Of a stretch of DNA of 18,988 bases, positions 8,202-14,398 are shown piece after piece (the first letter of the stretch is position 1; every line of letters begins with the position of its first letter). The stretch spans positions 1 to 18,988 of the forward strand of contig JAEYTY010000145.1 of NCBI GenBank assembly GCA_023433775.1. The letters run 5' to 3'. The stretch is from Pseudomonadota bacterium (lineage in GTDB: Bacteria; Pseudomonadota; Alphaproteobacteria; Rhizobiales; Devosiaceae). Both the position numbers and the translations under genes were made by a program. The notes below the pieces were generated by a model. That model was not told the origin of the DNA. It worked only from the letters and a program-made list of their open reading frames with translations, and made no database searches.

Positions 8202-9426
8202 CAGGCAGAAACCGCACCGGCACCGACAGAGGCCCATATTCCGGCCATGTCGTCATCGGCGTCGGGCCCACCAGCTCCCAGCCATTGGTGCGGCCGATCA
8301 TTTCCTCGAGCGAGATGCGCAGCATCAGCCGGGCCAGCGGCGCGCCGGCGCATTGATGCGGTCCAAGGCCAAAGGCGACATGCTGCTTGCCCTCGGGGCG
8401 ATCGAGCCGGAACGTGTCCGGGTCCTCAAAGGCATCCGGGTCACGATTGGCCGAGGTGAAGGCCAGCGCAATCGGCTCGTCCTTCATAATGCTGCGCCCG
8501 CCGATTTCGACATCATGCTTGGCCGTGCGGGCAAAGCCGCGATAGGGCGTGTAAAGCCGCAGCAATTCTTCCAGCGCCGCCGGGATTTTTTCGGGATTGG
8601 CCTTGAGCATGGCAAAGTGCTCGGGGTGGCGCGCCAGGTGAACGGCCATGGAGCCGGTGAAGGTCGTCGGCGCAATGATCCCCACCACCAGCAATTGCCG
8701 GATCGTGCCCAGGATCATCGCATCGGGCAGCGGCTCGCCATTGTCGTCGCGCGCCGCCAGCAGCGCGCTGGTCGGGTCGGTTTCCGGGCTCATCGGATTG
8801 CGCTTGCGCTCGGCAATTATGTCGCGCGCCACCTCATAGAGGAAGAGGCTCGTCTGCTCGAGCTTGGCGAAGTCTTTCACCTGCAGGGCGCGGTTGAAGT
8901 CGGCCCCGATATTGCGAATCTTTTCAGCCTGTTCGGCGGGAATGTGGAAGAATTCCGCCAGCACGAAAATCGGCAGGCGATAGGAGAAATCGACGCAAAT
9001 ATCGATCTCGCCCTTCTCCACCAGCGGCGCGAACAGATCGACCACGATGCGCCGCACCACCGGCTCCCAGGCCTTCATCTTGTGTGGCTGGAAGAGCGGC
9101 GAAATCGCGCGCCGATAGGGCGTGTGTTCGGGCGGATCAAGATGCAGCGGCGGCCGCCGCCCCGAAGTCGCCACGCGCGGCACGACATTCTGGTTGGCCG
9201 TTGAAAATGTCTCGGCGTCGGCCAGAACCTTCACCACATCGGCATATTTGGTGACGACCCAAAAGCCCTCAAAATCGGCGCTATGGGCCACCGGACATTT
9301 GCCGCGCAGGTCCTTGAACATGGCAAGGGCGTCATCAAACCCCTCGGTCACGTCCGCGTCAAACTCATGCAGATCATTGCGCGGCGGCACAAAGGCTTTC
9401 GGGGCGGGGCCGGAAGGAGAAGTCAT
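8194..9426 (-). CDS. Cytochrome P450
   Basis: A soluble bacterial P450 of about 410 residues, with no membrane anchor. Numbered from the in-frame GTG at 9432, it shows the C-helix LDPPEHTPYRR (99-108), the K-helix ExxR (E289-L-L-R292) and the heme-thiolate loop FGLGPHQCAG with Cys361 as heme ligand. The I-helix reads VGIIAPTTFTG (250-260): the threonine pair is kept, but the acidic residue of the usual (A/G)Gx(D/E)T(T/S) is absent, which affects expected proton delivery. I prefer the ATG at 9426, which has AGGTG just upstream, over the GTG at 9432. No ferredoxin or reductase gene lies beside it. An exact palindrome (9478-9489) about 52 nt upstream matches the core of the GntR operator, so it probably belongs to the same regulon as the transporter. 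Confidence 0.93.
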   Translation of the reverse strand: MTSPSGPAPKAFVPPRNDLHEFDADVTEGFDDALAMFKDLRGKCPVAHSADFEGFWVVTKYADVVKVLADAETFSTANQNVVPRVATSGRRPPLHLDPPEHTPYRRAISPLFQPHKMKAWEPVVRRIVVDLFAPLVEKGEIDICVDFSYRLPIFVLAEFFHIPAEQAEKIRNIGADFNRALQVKDFAKLEQTSLFLYEVARDIIAERKRNPMSPETDPTSALLAARDDNGEPLPDAMILGTIRQLLVVGIIAPTTFTGSMAVHLARHPEHFAMLKANPEKIPAALEELLRLYTPYRGFARTAKHDVEIGGRSIMKDEPIALAFTSANRDPDAFEDPDTFRLDRPEGKQHVAFGLGPHQCAGAPLARLMLRISLEEMIGRTNGWELVGPTPMTTWPEYGPLSVPVRFLPAT

Positions 9427-9477
9427 AGTCACCTGCTGAACTGTTCGGGCGATCTCCCCAAAGCGGGAAAATCACCG

Positions 9478-9489
9478 ATTGTCGACAAT
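9478..9489. promoter_or_regulatory. Putative GntR operator upstream of the P450 gene
   Basis: ATTGTCGACAAT is a perfect 12-bp palindrome located 52-63 nt upstream of the P450 ATG. It shares the 9-bp core ATTGTCGAC with the element at 7442-7450 and matches the GntR/FadR-type pattern. The distance to the start codon is similar to that of the other site from the binding-protein gene. Confidence 0.6.
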
Positions 9490-9651
9490 AAAGTCGGCAA
9501 TGGAGCAGGTCAAGGGAATGTGGGGTGTGGTGGCGGGGCAGTTGCGCAGGCCGGGCACGGCCAAACCTCCGCACGCGGAGCACAAACTAAGTGTAATGGA
9601 GTTCGTGAGGCTAAATCAGAGTGGCTAACGCCAGTCTCCCACACCAAAGGA
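9490..9651. other. Intergenic stretch with no gene seen
   Basis: Together with 9427-9477 this forms a gap of about 225 nt between the P450 start and the end of the sunset-domain gene. Apart from the operator at 9478-9489 I see only a short GC-rich inverted repeat near 9569-9582 (CTCCG/CGGAG) and no credible ORF or RNA gene. Confidence 0.5.
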
Positions 9652-9888
9652 TCAAACTTTTGACCGACGCCAACCCGCTGCGCGGGCCTCTTCTTCTGAG
9701 CAAAACCAACGCTCGCCATGCGCCGCGACTATGTTGGTTTTGTCGTAATATTCCTGCCCCGGCACATGATAGATACGCTCACTCCGCGTATTCACATTGC
9801 CTTTGATGTTGCAGGTCGTACCCTCCTGCGCTGAGGCGGGGGCGGCAGTGAAAACCAACGCGGCTGCGATCGCGGCAAACCTAATCAT
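9652..9888 (-). CDS. Small secreted sunset-domain-like protein
   Basis: A 78-residue protein with a clear signal peptide (MIRFAAIAAALVFTAAPASA, cleavage before QEG). The mature part of about 57 residues has the pattern CNIKGNVNTRSERIYHVPGQ, then YYDKT, then GERWFCSEEEARAAGWRRS. This is the short conserved module, called the sunset domain, often seen at the C-terminus of secreted thermonuclease-like proteins and also alone. Two cysteines (26 and 63) could form a disulfide. No nuclease domain is attached here. It probably acts in the periplasm or outside the cell, and its function is unknown. It is isolated from its neighbours and lies back to back with the next small gene. Confidence 0.85.
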   Translation of the reverse strand: MIRFAAIAAALVFTAAPASAQEGTTCNIKGNVNTRSERIYHVPGQEYYDKTNIVAAHGERWFCSEEEARAAGWRRSKV

Positions 9889-10019
9889 GAATGTCCTTCA
9901 TAAAGCGCACCATTATTGGAGCGCTATGGTTGCTGCACAGCCGAAAAGTTGCCCAACAGACAAGCATAGACCTATCAGCGCCAAAAGCTAATATGCCCCG
10001 AATGTTGGGGGCAACGCTT

Positions 10020-10259
10020 ATGTTTTTTACTCGTCTGGGCACACTTATAGCTTGGATCGTTCTTACTGCTGGCGCGGCCCAGTACGGCCTTGGCTTCTAC
10101 GTGGCCAGCATTGACGACAGCCATGCCCGGGCAATTGCTCAGGCGCGACACCTGTTCTCAGCTACTTCAGGAACGGCAATGAATCAGGGACTAGTTGCAA
10201 TTGGGGTTGCAGTCGCCATCGGCGTCCTGTGCGAGATTAGTCGCGCAGTTCGCCGGTAA
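10020..10259 (+). CDS. Small membrane protein of unknown function
   Basis: From the ATG at 10020 this is a 79-residue protein with two predicted membrane segments (about LIAWIVLTAGAAQYGLGFYVA and LVAIGVAVAIGVLCEISRAV) and a short loop rich in Ala, Ser and Arg between them. I chose 10020 because GGGGG precedes it by about 8 nt. The frame is open to 9891, with alternative ATGs at 9891, 9993 and 10002, but those lack a Shine-Dalgarno sequence, and the first would leave only 2 nt to the divergent sunset gene. I do not recognise a named family. The helix-loop-helix form with a C-terminal basic tail suggests a small inner-membrane protein. Confidence 0.5.
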   Translation: MFFTRLGTLIAWIVLTAGAAQYGLGFYVASIDDSHARAIAQARHLFSATSGTAMNQGLVAIGVAVAIGVLCEISRAVRR

Positions 10260-10358
10260 AACAGCGCGACCGGAGTTGGTAGATCCGAGCCTGCTTTGTG
10301 CGCTAGGCTTTCTCTGCGATCCTCTTCTGCTAAGTTCAACAAAACTCGGGGGCGAGCG

Positions 10359-10829
10359 TTGAACAGAATTTTCAAGATTGTCGGGCTGGCATTTTTCAGC
10401 GCCGTCTTGCTAATCGCAGTTGGCGTGGGCGGCCTAGTCACCTATTCCGCTTTCCAGCCCAAGAGCTTTGATGAATGCATTCTGTCAGAAATGCGCGGAC
10501 AAGATCAGGCGGTTATTGAAAACGTGCGGGCCGTCTGCCAACGCCGTTTTCGTCTGATGCTCGAAGTTGATGTTCCTTCAGCTCAATGGTCTTGGTCGAC
10601 GACCAGCGATGGCTATGTGGAGATCGTCACTCGATCCCCATTTAGCTCTACCTATAGTCTTTCGCGGATTGAGGTACGAATATCACCCAAAGATTGCGAG
10701 ACGTCAGCACGCGCAGATTGGTCGAGTCCGTTCACCCTGTGGGCGACTACGGAGTACGCTGTAAGAGGCCTCTATAACGAGCCGGCGACGTGCCTGAGGA
10801 TTGAACATGCTTTCGCTTATCGGCGCTAA
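10359..10829 (+). CDS. Membrane-anchored protein of unknown function
   Basis: About 156 residues from a TTG start at 10359, preceded by CGGGGGCGAG. The frame is also open to a TTG at 10296. The N-terminus has one hydrophobic segment (IVGLAFFSAVLLIAVGVGGLVTYSAF), then a periplasmic-looking region with FDECILSEMRGQDQAVIENVRAVCQRRF. That spacing of two cysteines in a short helical block recurs in many small uncharacterised proteobacterial proteins. Two further cysteines occur in PKDCETS and PATCLRIEHAF. A disulfide-stabilised domain outside the membrane is likely. Function is unknown, and the start is uncertain. Confidence 0.6.
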   Translation: MNRIFKIVGLAFFSAVLLIAVGVGGLVTYSAFQPKSFDECILSEMRGQDQAVIENVRAVCQRRFRLMLEVDVPSAQWSWSTTSDGYVEIVTRSPFSSTYSLSRIEVRISPKDCETSARADWSSPFTLWATTEYAVRGLYNEPATCLRIEHAFAYRR

Positions 10830-11512
10830 CCAAGCGACTAGCCCATCTTAAGCGTGATTGGCCAAGCAATGGCTTCAGCCCCGAATTTAGAGGACGATTG
10901 TCCGCCGCTACGGGATCATACGGAGACGGGATCGCGGTTCACTCCGCTTGTCCCAGGCAAACAGTCCCTCGCAAAGTCGCGGCAGCGACGCCGATGGTTT
11001 CGAGTTTCAATGATTTAGGGAAAATGGCGGAGAGGAAGGGACTCTCCGGGAGTTCGGGAAGCGCGGTGCTTTTAGCAACATAGGCTCAAAAACAAATGTG
11101 TATCAGGCACATTACGATTTCAAGGGCACCATTGGGCTCGAACAAACTGTCACCCAAAATCTTAGCGGAGGGTCCGAGTTGGGGCCGGTAGCGGACTGTC
11201 CGGTTTTGGGAAGCTCGGCCCACATAGCGGACTCTTGGTTGGGCAGTCTGACCTTGGGTCGAGCACGCACGCAGCGATGCAACCATCATCACGCTCTCGG
11301 TGAGCGACACAAGAGCTGTGGCCGCATTGCGCGAGCCGCAGACGCATCTAGACTCATGCGGGCAGACATAGGCCACCTTGAAGACAGACGACCTTCCCAC
11401 GAATTCGACGAAGAGCTCTGTAGGAATCTAGACGCTCTGAATCCCATCGGGAGCCCTGCGAGGGCCTCGACATACGGGTATGATAGCTGTGGCTGCGCTG
11501 CCAACAGACGAA
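10830..11512. other. About 680 bp with no credible gene
   Basis: ORFs in this stretch are short, overlap on both strands, and have compositions (many Ser, Arg, Cys, no domain or hydrophobic pattern) typical of non-coding frames. The heptamer TAGCGGA occurs three times (11163, 11189 and 11225), twice followed by CT. The segment may be decayed coding sequence or a dispersed intergenic repeat. I cannot assign it. Confidence 0.5.
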
Positions 11513-11543
11513 ATGGATCGGCGGTAGGTCTCCGCCGATCCAT
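11513..11543 (-). terminator. Strong hairpin after the ferredoxin-reductase remnant
   Basis: A perfect 12-bp stem (arms 11513-11524 and 11532-11543) with a 7-nt loop starts 4 nt after the stop codon of the minus-strand gene. On the minus strand it is followed by UUUCGUCUG, a short U-tract. Intrinsic terminator is the best reading, possibly a weak one. Confidence 0.65.
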
Positions 11544-11547
11544 CCGA

Positions 11548-12420
11548 TCAACTCGTGGCCGCGGCGGCGCTCAGCTCGAACCTGTCGGTCAGAATGACGC
11601 CGGTGAGGCAGCGCCGGGCCGACACTAGTGCCGCCGCCGCGTCAACAAAGCCTGGCGGTCCAGCGATGTAGACCTGCCCTGAGAGCAAGCTGCAATCGAG
11701 CTGTTGGATCGTCTCGGCCAAAGGTGATGCCGATGTGCCCCTTGCGACGTCGCCGGTCGTGATCGCCTGATAGGTGAAGCGGGTGTCTGCCTCGGCCGCT
11801 TGCGTGAAGATACTATTGAGATAGAAGCCGTCGCGCTGGCGCGCAAAGGAGACCAGATGCAAGCGTCGGCCGTAACTTGAGCTCAGGATCGATTGGACGG
11901 GTGCATGGCCGGTCGAGGCGGCAATCGCCAGGATTGGCCCTGTAGTCTGGTCGGCACCGATGGCACTGCCAAATGGTCCGGAAATCCGGACAAGGTCGCC
12001 CAGTTCGCGTTCCTCCGCCAGGACGCTGGAGGCGCGACCTCCGGCAATTGCGCGGATGTGAAACTCAAGCTCAAGCGCGCCTTGCTCGCTGGCCACCGAG
12101 TAGCTGCGGGTGATGCCGGGCGTCAGTTCGATTTCGAAGAAGTGGCCGGGCGAGAAGGCAATCGGTTCTTCGGGGCGCAGGACCAGCCGATAGATTTCGG
12201 GCGCGATGGTGTGGAGCGCGACGATCCGGGCCCGGGCACCGGCGACGACCTGTTCATTGTTCCAGGCAACGGCGACGTCCGTCAGCGGCACAGCGCGGCA
12301 GGCCAGAATGTATCCCGAGTCCCGTTCCGCGACGTCGAGAGCGAAAGTGACGTTGCCCGAAAGCAGGCGGGATTTGCACGCCCCGCATCGGCCAGACCGG
12401 CAGCTATGGGGAAACTGCAC
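11548..12420 (-). pseudogene. 5'-truncated ferredoxin/NAD(P)H-ferredoxin reductase fusion protein
   Basis: The 290-residue frame keeps most of a class of reductases with an N-terminal plant-type 2Fe-2S domain, an FAD-binding barrel and an NAD(P)-binding domain, as in phenol hydroxylase or CDP-6-deoxyglucoseen reductases. The iron-sulfur ligands are all present: Cys7, Cys12 and Cys15 in HSCRSGRCGAC, and Cys41 in ILACRA. The FAD motif is RSYS (105-108), and the nucleotide-binding part has AIAASTGHAPVQSIL and VYIAGPPGFVDAA. About 30-35 residues normally preceding QFPHSC are missing. The upstream DNA is instead a Cu-ATPase gene in another frame, and in this frame only AAG before VQFPHSC still looks native. 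The GTG at 12420 has no Shine-Dalgarno sequence. I read it as a 5'-truncated remnant at a deletion or recombination junction, perhaps still expressed by coupling. Confidence 0.75.
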
Positions 12421-12965
12421 ACCAGCGGCGCGGTCAGAACGGCCGAGAGGCCGAAGGCCCAGCTGAGCTTGCGCGCCTCTGCCGCCTTGCGGTCGGCGGC
12501 GGGAACCGGCTTGGCACCGGCTTCGGACGCGACCTGACGCACGTCATAGCCGGCTTCCTTGACCGTCGCTTCAAGCACGGCGCGCGTGACCAGACCACCG
12601 GTCGCGCTAACGGTGGCTTTTTCAGTGGCGAGATTGACGCTGGCGCTGATGACGCCGGGTACGGCGGACAGGGCCCGCTCGATGCGTCCGACGCATGAAG
12701 CGCAGGTCATGCCCTCGATTTCGAGTTCAAAGCTTTCGACGCTGGTTTCATAACCGGCCGAGTTGATGGCGGCGATGATCGCGCTCGGTTGCACTGATCC
12801 ATCGGTTTCGACACTCGCCCGCTCGGTGGCCAGGTTGACAATGGCCTTGATCGTACCAGGGACGGCGGCAATCGCCTTTTCCACCCGCAGCACGCAGGAG
12901 GCGCAGGTCATGCCCTCAATGGGGAACTCGAAACTGGATCCGGAGGTGATGGTGTCCGTAGACAT
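12282..12965 (-). pseudogene. Truncated Cu+-ATPase: two HMA domains only
   Basis: This frame encodes 227 residues. Residues 1-182 match the N-terminus of a CopA-type Cu+-ATPase: two heavy-metal-associated domains with GMTCASC at 18-24 and 85-91, a linker, and the start of the first membrane helix (ARKLSWAFGLSAVLTAPLV). From about residue 181 the frame runs into the ferredoxin-reductase gene in a different frame, giving a meaningless tail of about 45 residues to the stop. The membrane core, CPC motif and ATPase domains are all missing. The ATG at 12965 keeps AAGGA at about 8 nt and a CueR-type promoter, so a soluble two-domain copper-binding protein could still be made on copper stress. It is divergent from copZ. 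The break point lies around 12420-12432. Confidence 0.8.
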
Positions 12966-12995
12966 TTTGCAGTCCTTTCATTTCGACTGCCATTC

Positions 12996-13026
12996 CATCT
13001 GGGGCTTCCAACGTTGGTAAGGTCAA
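12996..13026 (-). promoter_or_regulatory. CueR-type promoter of the truncated Cu-ATPase
   Basis: On the minus strand TTGACC (13026-13021) is separated by 19 nt from CAGATG (13001-12996). The spacer holds the dyad CCTTACC-AACG-TTGGAAG. A long 19-bp spacer with this dyad is the hallmark of promoters activated by MerR-family copper sensors. It is almost the same sequence as the promoter of the intact ATPase at 18641-18671. Confidence 0.7.
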
Positions 13027-13076
13027 GCGCTTTTTTGCGAGAAAAGTGATGGATTGAAAAATCTGCAGATCGGGCC

Positions 13077-13107
13077 TTGACCCTCCCACCGTGGGAAGAA
13101 CCATCTT
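13077..13107 (+). promoter_or_regulatory. CueR-type promoter of the copZ operon
   Basis: TTGACC at 13077-13082, a 19-nt spacer with the dyad CTCCCAC-CGTGGGAAG, and CATCTT at 13102-13107, about 31 nt before the copZ ATG. It is divergent from the promoter of the truncated ATPase, so both could respond to the same copper sensor. Confidence 0.65.
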
Positions 13108-13137
13108 CCCTCGTGTCTCAAGCAGAAAGGACACGAC

Positions 13138-13338
13138 ATGTATAACTTCACTGTCTCCGACATGACCTGCGGCCATTGCGCTTCGACCATCGAAAAGGCC
13201 GTCAAAAGCACGGACCCGACCTGCGAAATCAAGATCGACGTAGCCGCCCGCAAGGTGCAGGTGGAAACGGCCCGCTCCGCGCAGGACATCGCCGATGCCA
13301 TCAAGCTGGCAGGCTATTCTGGCACGCTGGCCGCCTGA
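13138..13338 (+). CDS. copZ: Copper chaperone, CopZ-like (HMA domain)
   Basis: A 66-residue single-domain protein with the ferredoxin-like heavy-metal-associated fold. The Cu(I) site is MTCGHC (Cys11 and Cys14), and the rest follows the family: STIEKAVKS, KIDVAARKVQVET, IADAIKLAGYSGTL. AAAGGA precedes the ATG by about 7 nt. CopZ proteins carry Cu(I) in the cytoplasm and hand it to Cu+-ATPases or sensors. Here it is first in a copper operon read from a CueR-type promoter and followed by a strong hairpin. Copper specificity is inferred from the neighbours. Confidence 0.92.
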   Translation: MYNFTVSDMTCGHCASTIEKAVKSTDPTCEIKIDVAARKVQVETARSAQDIADAIKLAGYSGTLAA

Positions 13339-13353
13339 TTGCGCCAGATCAAT

Positions 13354-13398
13354 GGCAGCCGGGCAAAGCGGTCCTATGGTCGCTTTGTCCGGCTTGCC
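13354..13398 (+). promoter_or_regulatory. Intercistronic stem-loop after copZ
   Basis: Arms 13358-13370 and 13381-13393 pair over 13 positions with one G-U wobble around a 10-nt loop. GGCA (13354-13357) and TGCC (13395-13398) can extend the stem past a one-base bulge. It starts 16 nt after the copZ stop and has no U-tract. It may act as an attenuator or as a 3' stabiliser that keeps copZ mRNA more abundant than the rest of the operon. Confidence 0.55.
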
Positions 13399-13459
13399 AT
13401 CACGCGGACAGAATGACAGCGCATCAATTGAGCGGTTTCCTTGGATGCAAAGGCTCCCC

Positions 13460-13945
13460 ATGCTGATCACCCGACGTACTTTCGCCATCTGCGCCGTGAG
13501 CCTCGCGGGCGCGACCTTGCTGGGGCCGGCGCTGGCGCAGGCGCAAGACGCAAGCCTGGCAATCTCGATCAAGAAAGATCCGTGGTGTGGTTGCTGCACC
13601 GGTTGGGCGCGCCACCTTGGGCAAGCCGGATTTGCGGTTCACGTAGAAGAGATCGAAGACATGGAAGCCGTTAAGGACAATCTCGGAGTCCCAGCCGAGC
13701 TGCGTTCATGCCACACGGCGACAATCGACGGATATGTCATTGAAGGTCATGTGCCCGCCGAAGCCATCTTTGCCTTGCTTGATCAACGACCGCAGATCCG
13801 GGGTCTAGCGGTTCCTGGCATGCCCATTGGTTCACCAGGGATGGAAAGTCCGGCAGGGAGCGACCCCGATGAATACGACGTGATGGCGTTCGATGGATCA
13901 GGTGATTTTGTCTTCATGCGGTTCGCCGGTCACCAACGTGTGTAA
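13460..13945 (+). CDS. DUF411 domain-containing protein, exported
   Basis: A 161-residue exported protein of the DUF411 family, common in metal-resistance clusters. The N-terminus MLITRRTFAICAVSLAGATLLGPALAQAQ has a TRRTF twin-arginine-like motif and a signal-peptide core. The mature part has the conserved KKDPWCGCCTGWARHL (Cys43, 45, 46), SCHTATIDGYVIEGHVP (Cys84, His85, His98) and GLAVPGMPIGSPGME, all typical of the family. The Cys/His/Met pattern suggests periplasmic copper binding, but the molecular role is not established. I chose the ATG at 13460 because AAAGG sits about 6 nt upstream. ATG 13445 and starts as far back as 13295 are possible, but the latter overlap copZ. Confidence 0.9.
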   Translation: MLITRRTFAICAVSLAGATLLGPALAQAQDASLAISIKKDPWCGCCTGWARHLGQAGFAVHVEEIEDMEAVKDNLGVPAELRSCHTATIDGYVIEGHVPAEAIFALLDQRPQIRGLAVPGMPIGSPGMESPAGSDPDEYDVMAFDGSGDFVFMRFAGHQRV

Positions 13946-14003
13946 CCCTTGACCCCGCCCGATGGCGGGACGAGATGAAAACGAAATCATTCATCGAGCA
14001 CAC

Positions 14004-14345
14004 ATGAAGCGGATAGCTCAAATACTGCTGACCTTGTTGATGGCGCTGACGCTCAACGTGTCGATGGCGCTTGCTTCGACCGGACATGCCGCGTCTCATC
14101 ACTCTGAGGCGCCCATAGCCCAATCCTGCAACCATCACGGTCACGGTTTTAAGAATTCGGGCCATGTAAACCTGCCGGCAGCCGACGGCTGTGCTCAACA
14201 GCTCTGCCCCGCCTGTATAGGCTTGCCATTGTCTCTTGCCGCCGAGCTGAGCTTCGTCACATCTCAAACTGCCGCGCTTCCGACATTGACTCAAAGGTCT
14301 CCGTCCTGGCAGCCGCCTCTGTTCCGGCCGCCTATCCATATCTGA
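14004..14345 (+). CDS. Small exported His/Cys-rich protein, putative metal binder
   Basis: A 113-residue protein starting at the ATG 14004. The first 24 residues are a signal peptide or membrane anchor (KRIAQILLTLLMALTLNVSMALAS). The following region is rich in His (GHAASHHSE, CNHHGHGF, GHVN) and has CAQQLCPAC near 63-71. The C-terminus is Pro/Trp-rich. The layout resembles DUF2946-like small proteins found in copper clusters, but I cannot be sure of the family. It lies between DUF411 and the multicopper oxidase on the same strand, so a periplasmic copper-binding or delivery role is plausible. The frame is open to 13962; the shorter start gives a proper signal peptide. Confidence 0.65.
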   Translation: MKRIAQILLTLLMALTLNVSMALASTGHAASHHSEAPIAQSCNHHGHGFKNSGHVNLPAADGCAQQLCPACIGLPLSLAAELSFVTSQTAALPTLTQRSPSWQPPLFRPPIHI

Positions 14346-14398
14346 AGTTCCCTTGATGGCCTCCGGGCCGATCCCTCTTTCAGATATTGGAGTTTTCC

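Noticed and set aside
8146..9204. 352-residue plus-strand ORF opposite the P450
   Set aside because: Antisense to the P450 gene, rich in His, Arg and Gln, with no domain pattern.
11098..11628. 176-residue plus-strand ORF in the gap before the reductase remnant
   Set aside because: It runs through the terminator hairpin and into the 3' end of the opposite-strand reductase, and its composition looks random.
11548..12420. The ferredoxin-reductase as redox partner of the P450
   Set aside because: The gene is 5'-truncated, more than 2 kb away, next to copper genes, and lacks the GTCGAC operator. No evidence links it to the P450.
13949..13979. Fourth copper-sensor promoter before the His/Cys-rich protein
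   Set aside because: TTGACC and a CCCGCC/GGCGGG dyad are present, but the arms differ from the copper-sensor box and no -10 sits at the 19-nt spacing (GATGAA). It may just be a short hairpin between genes.
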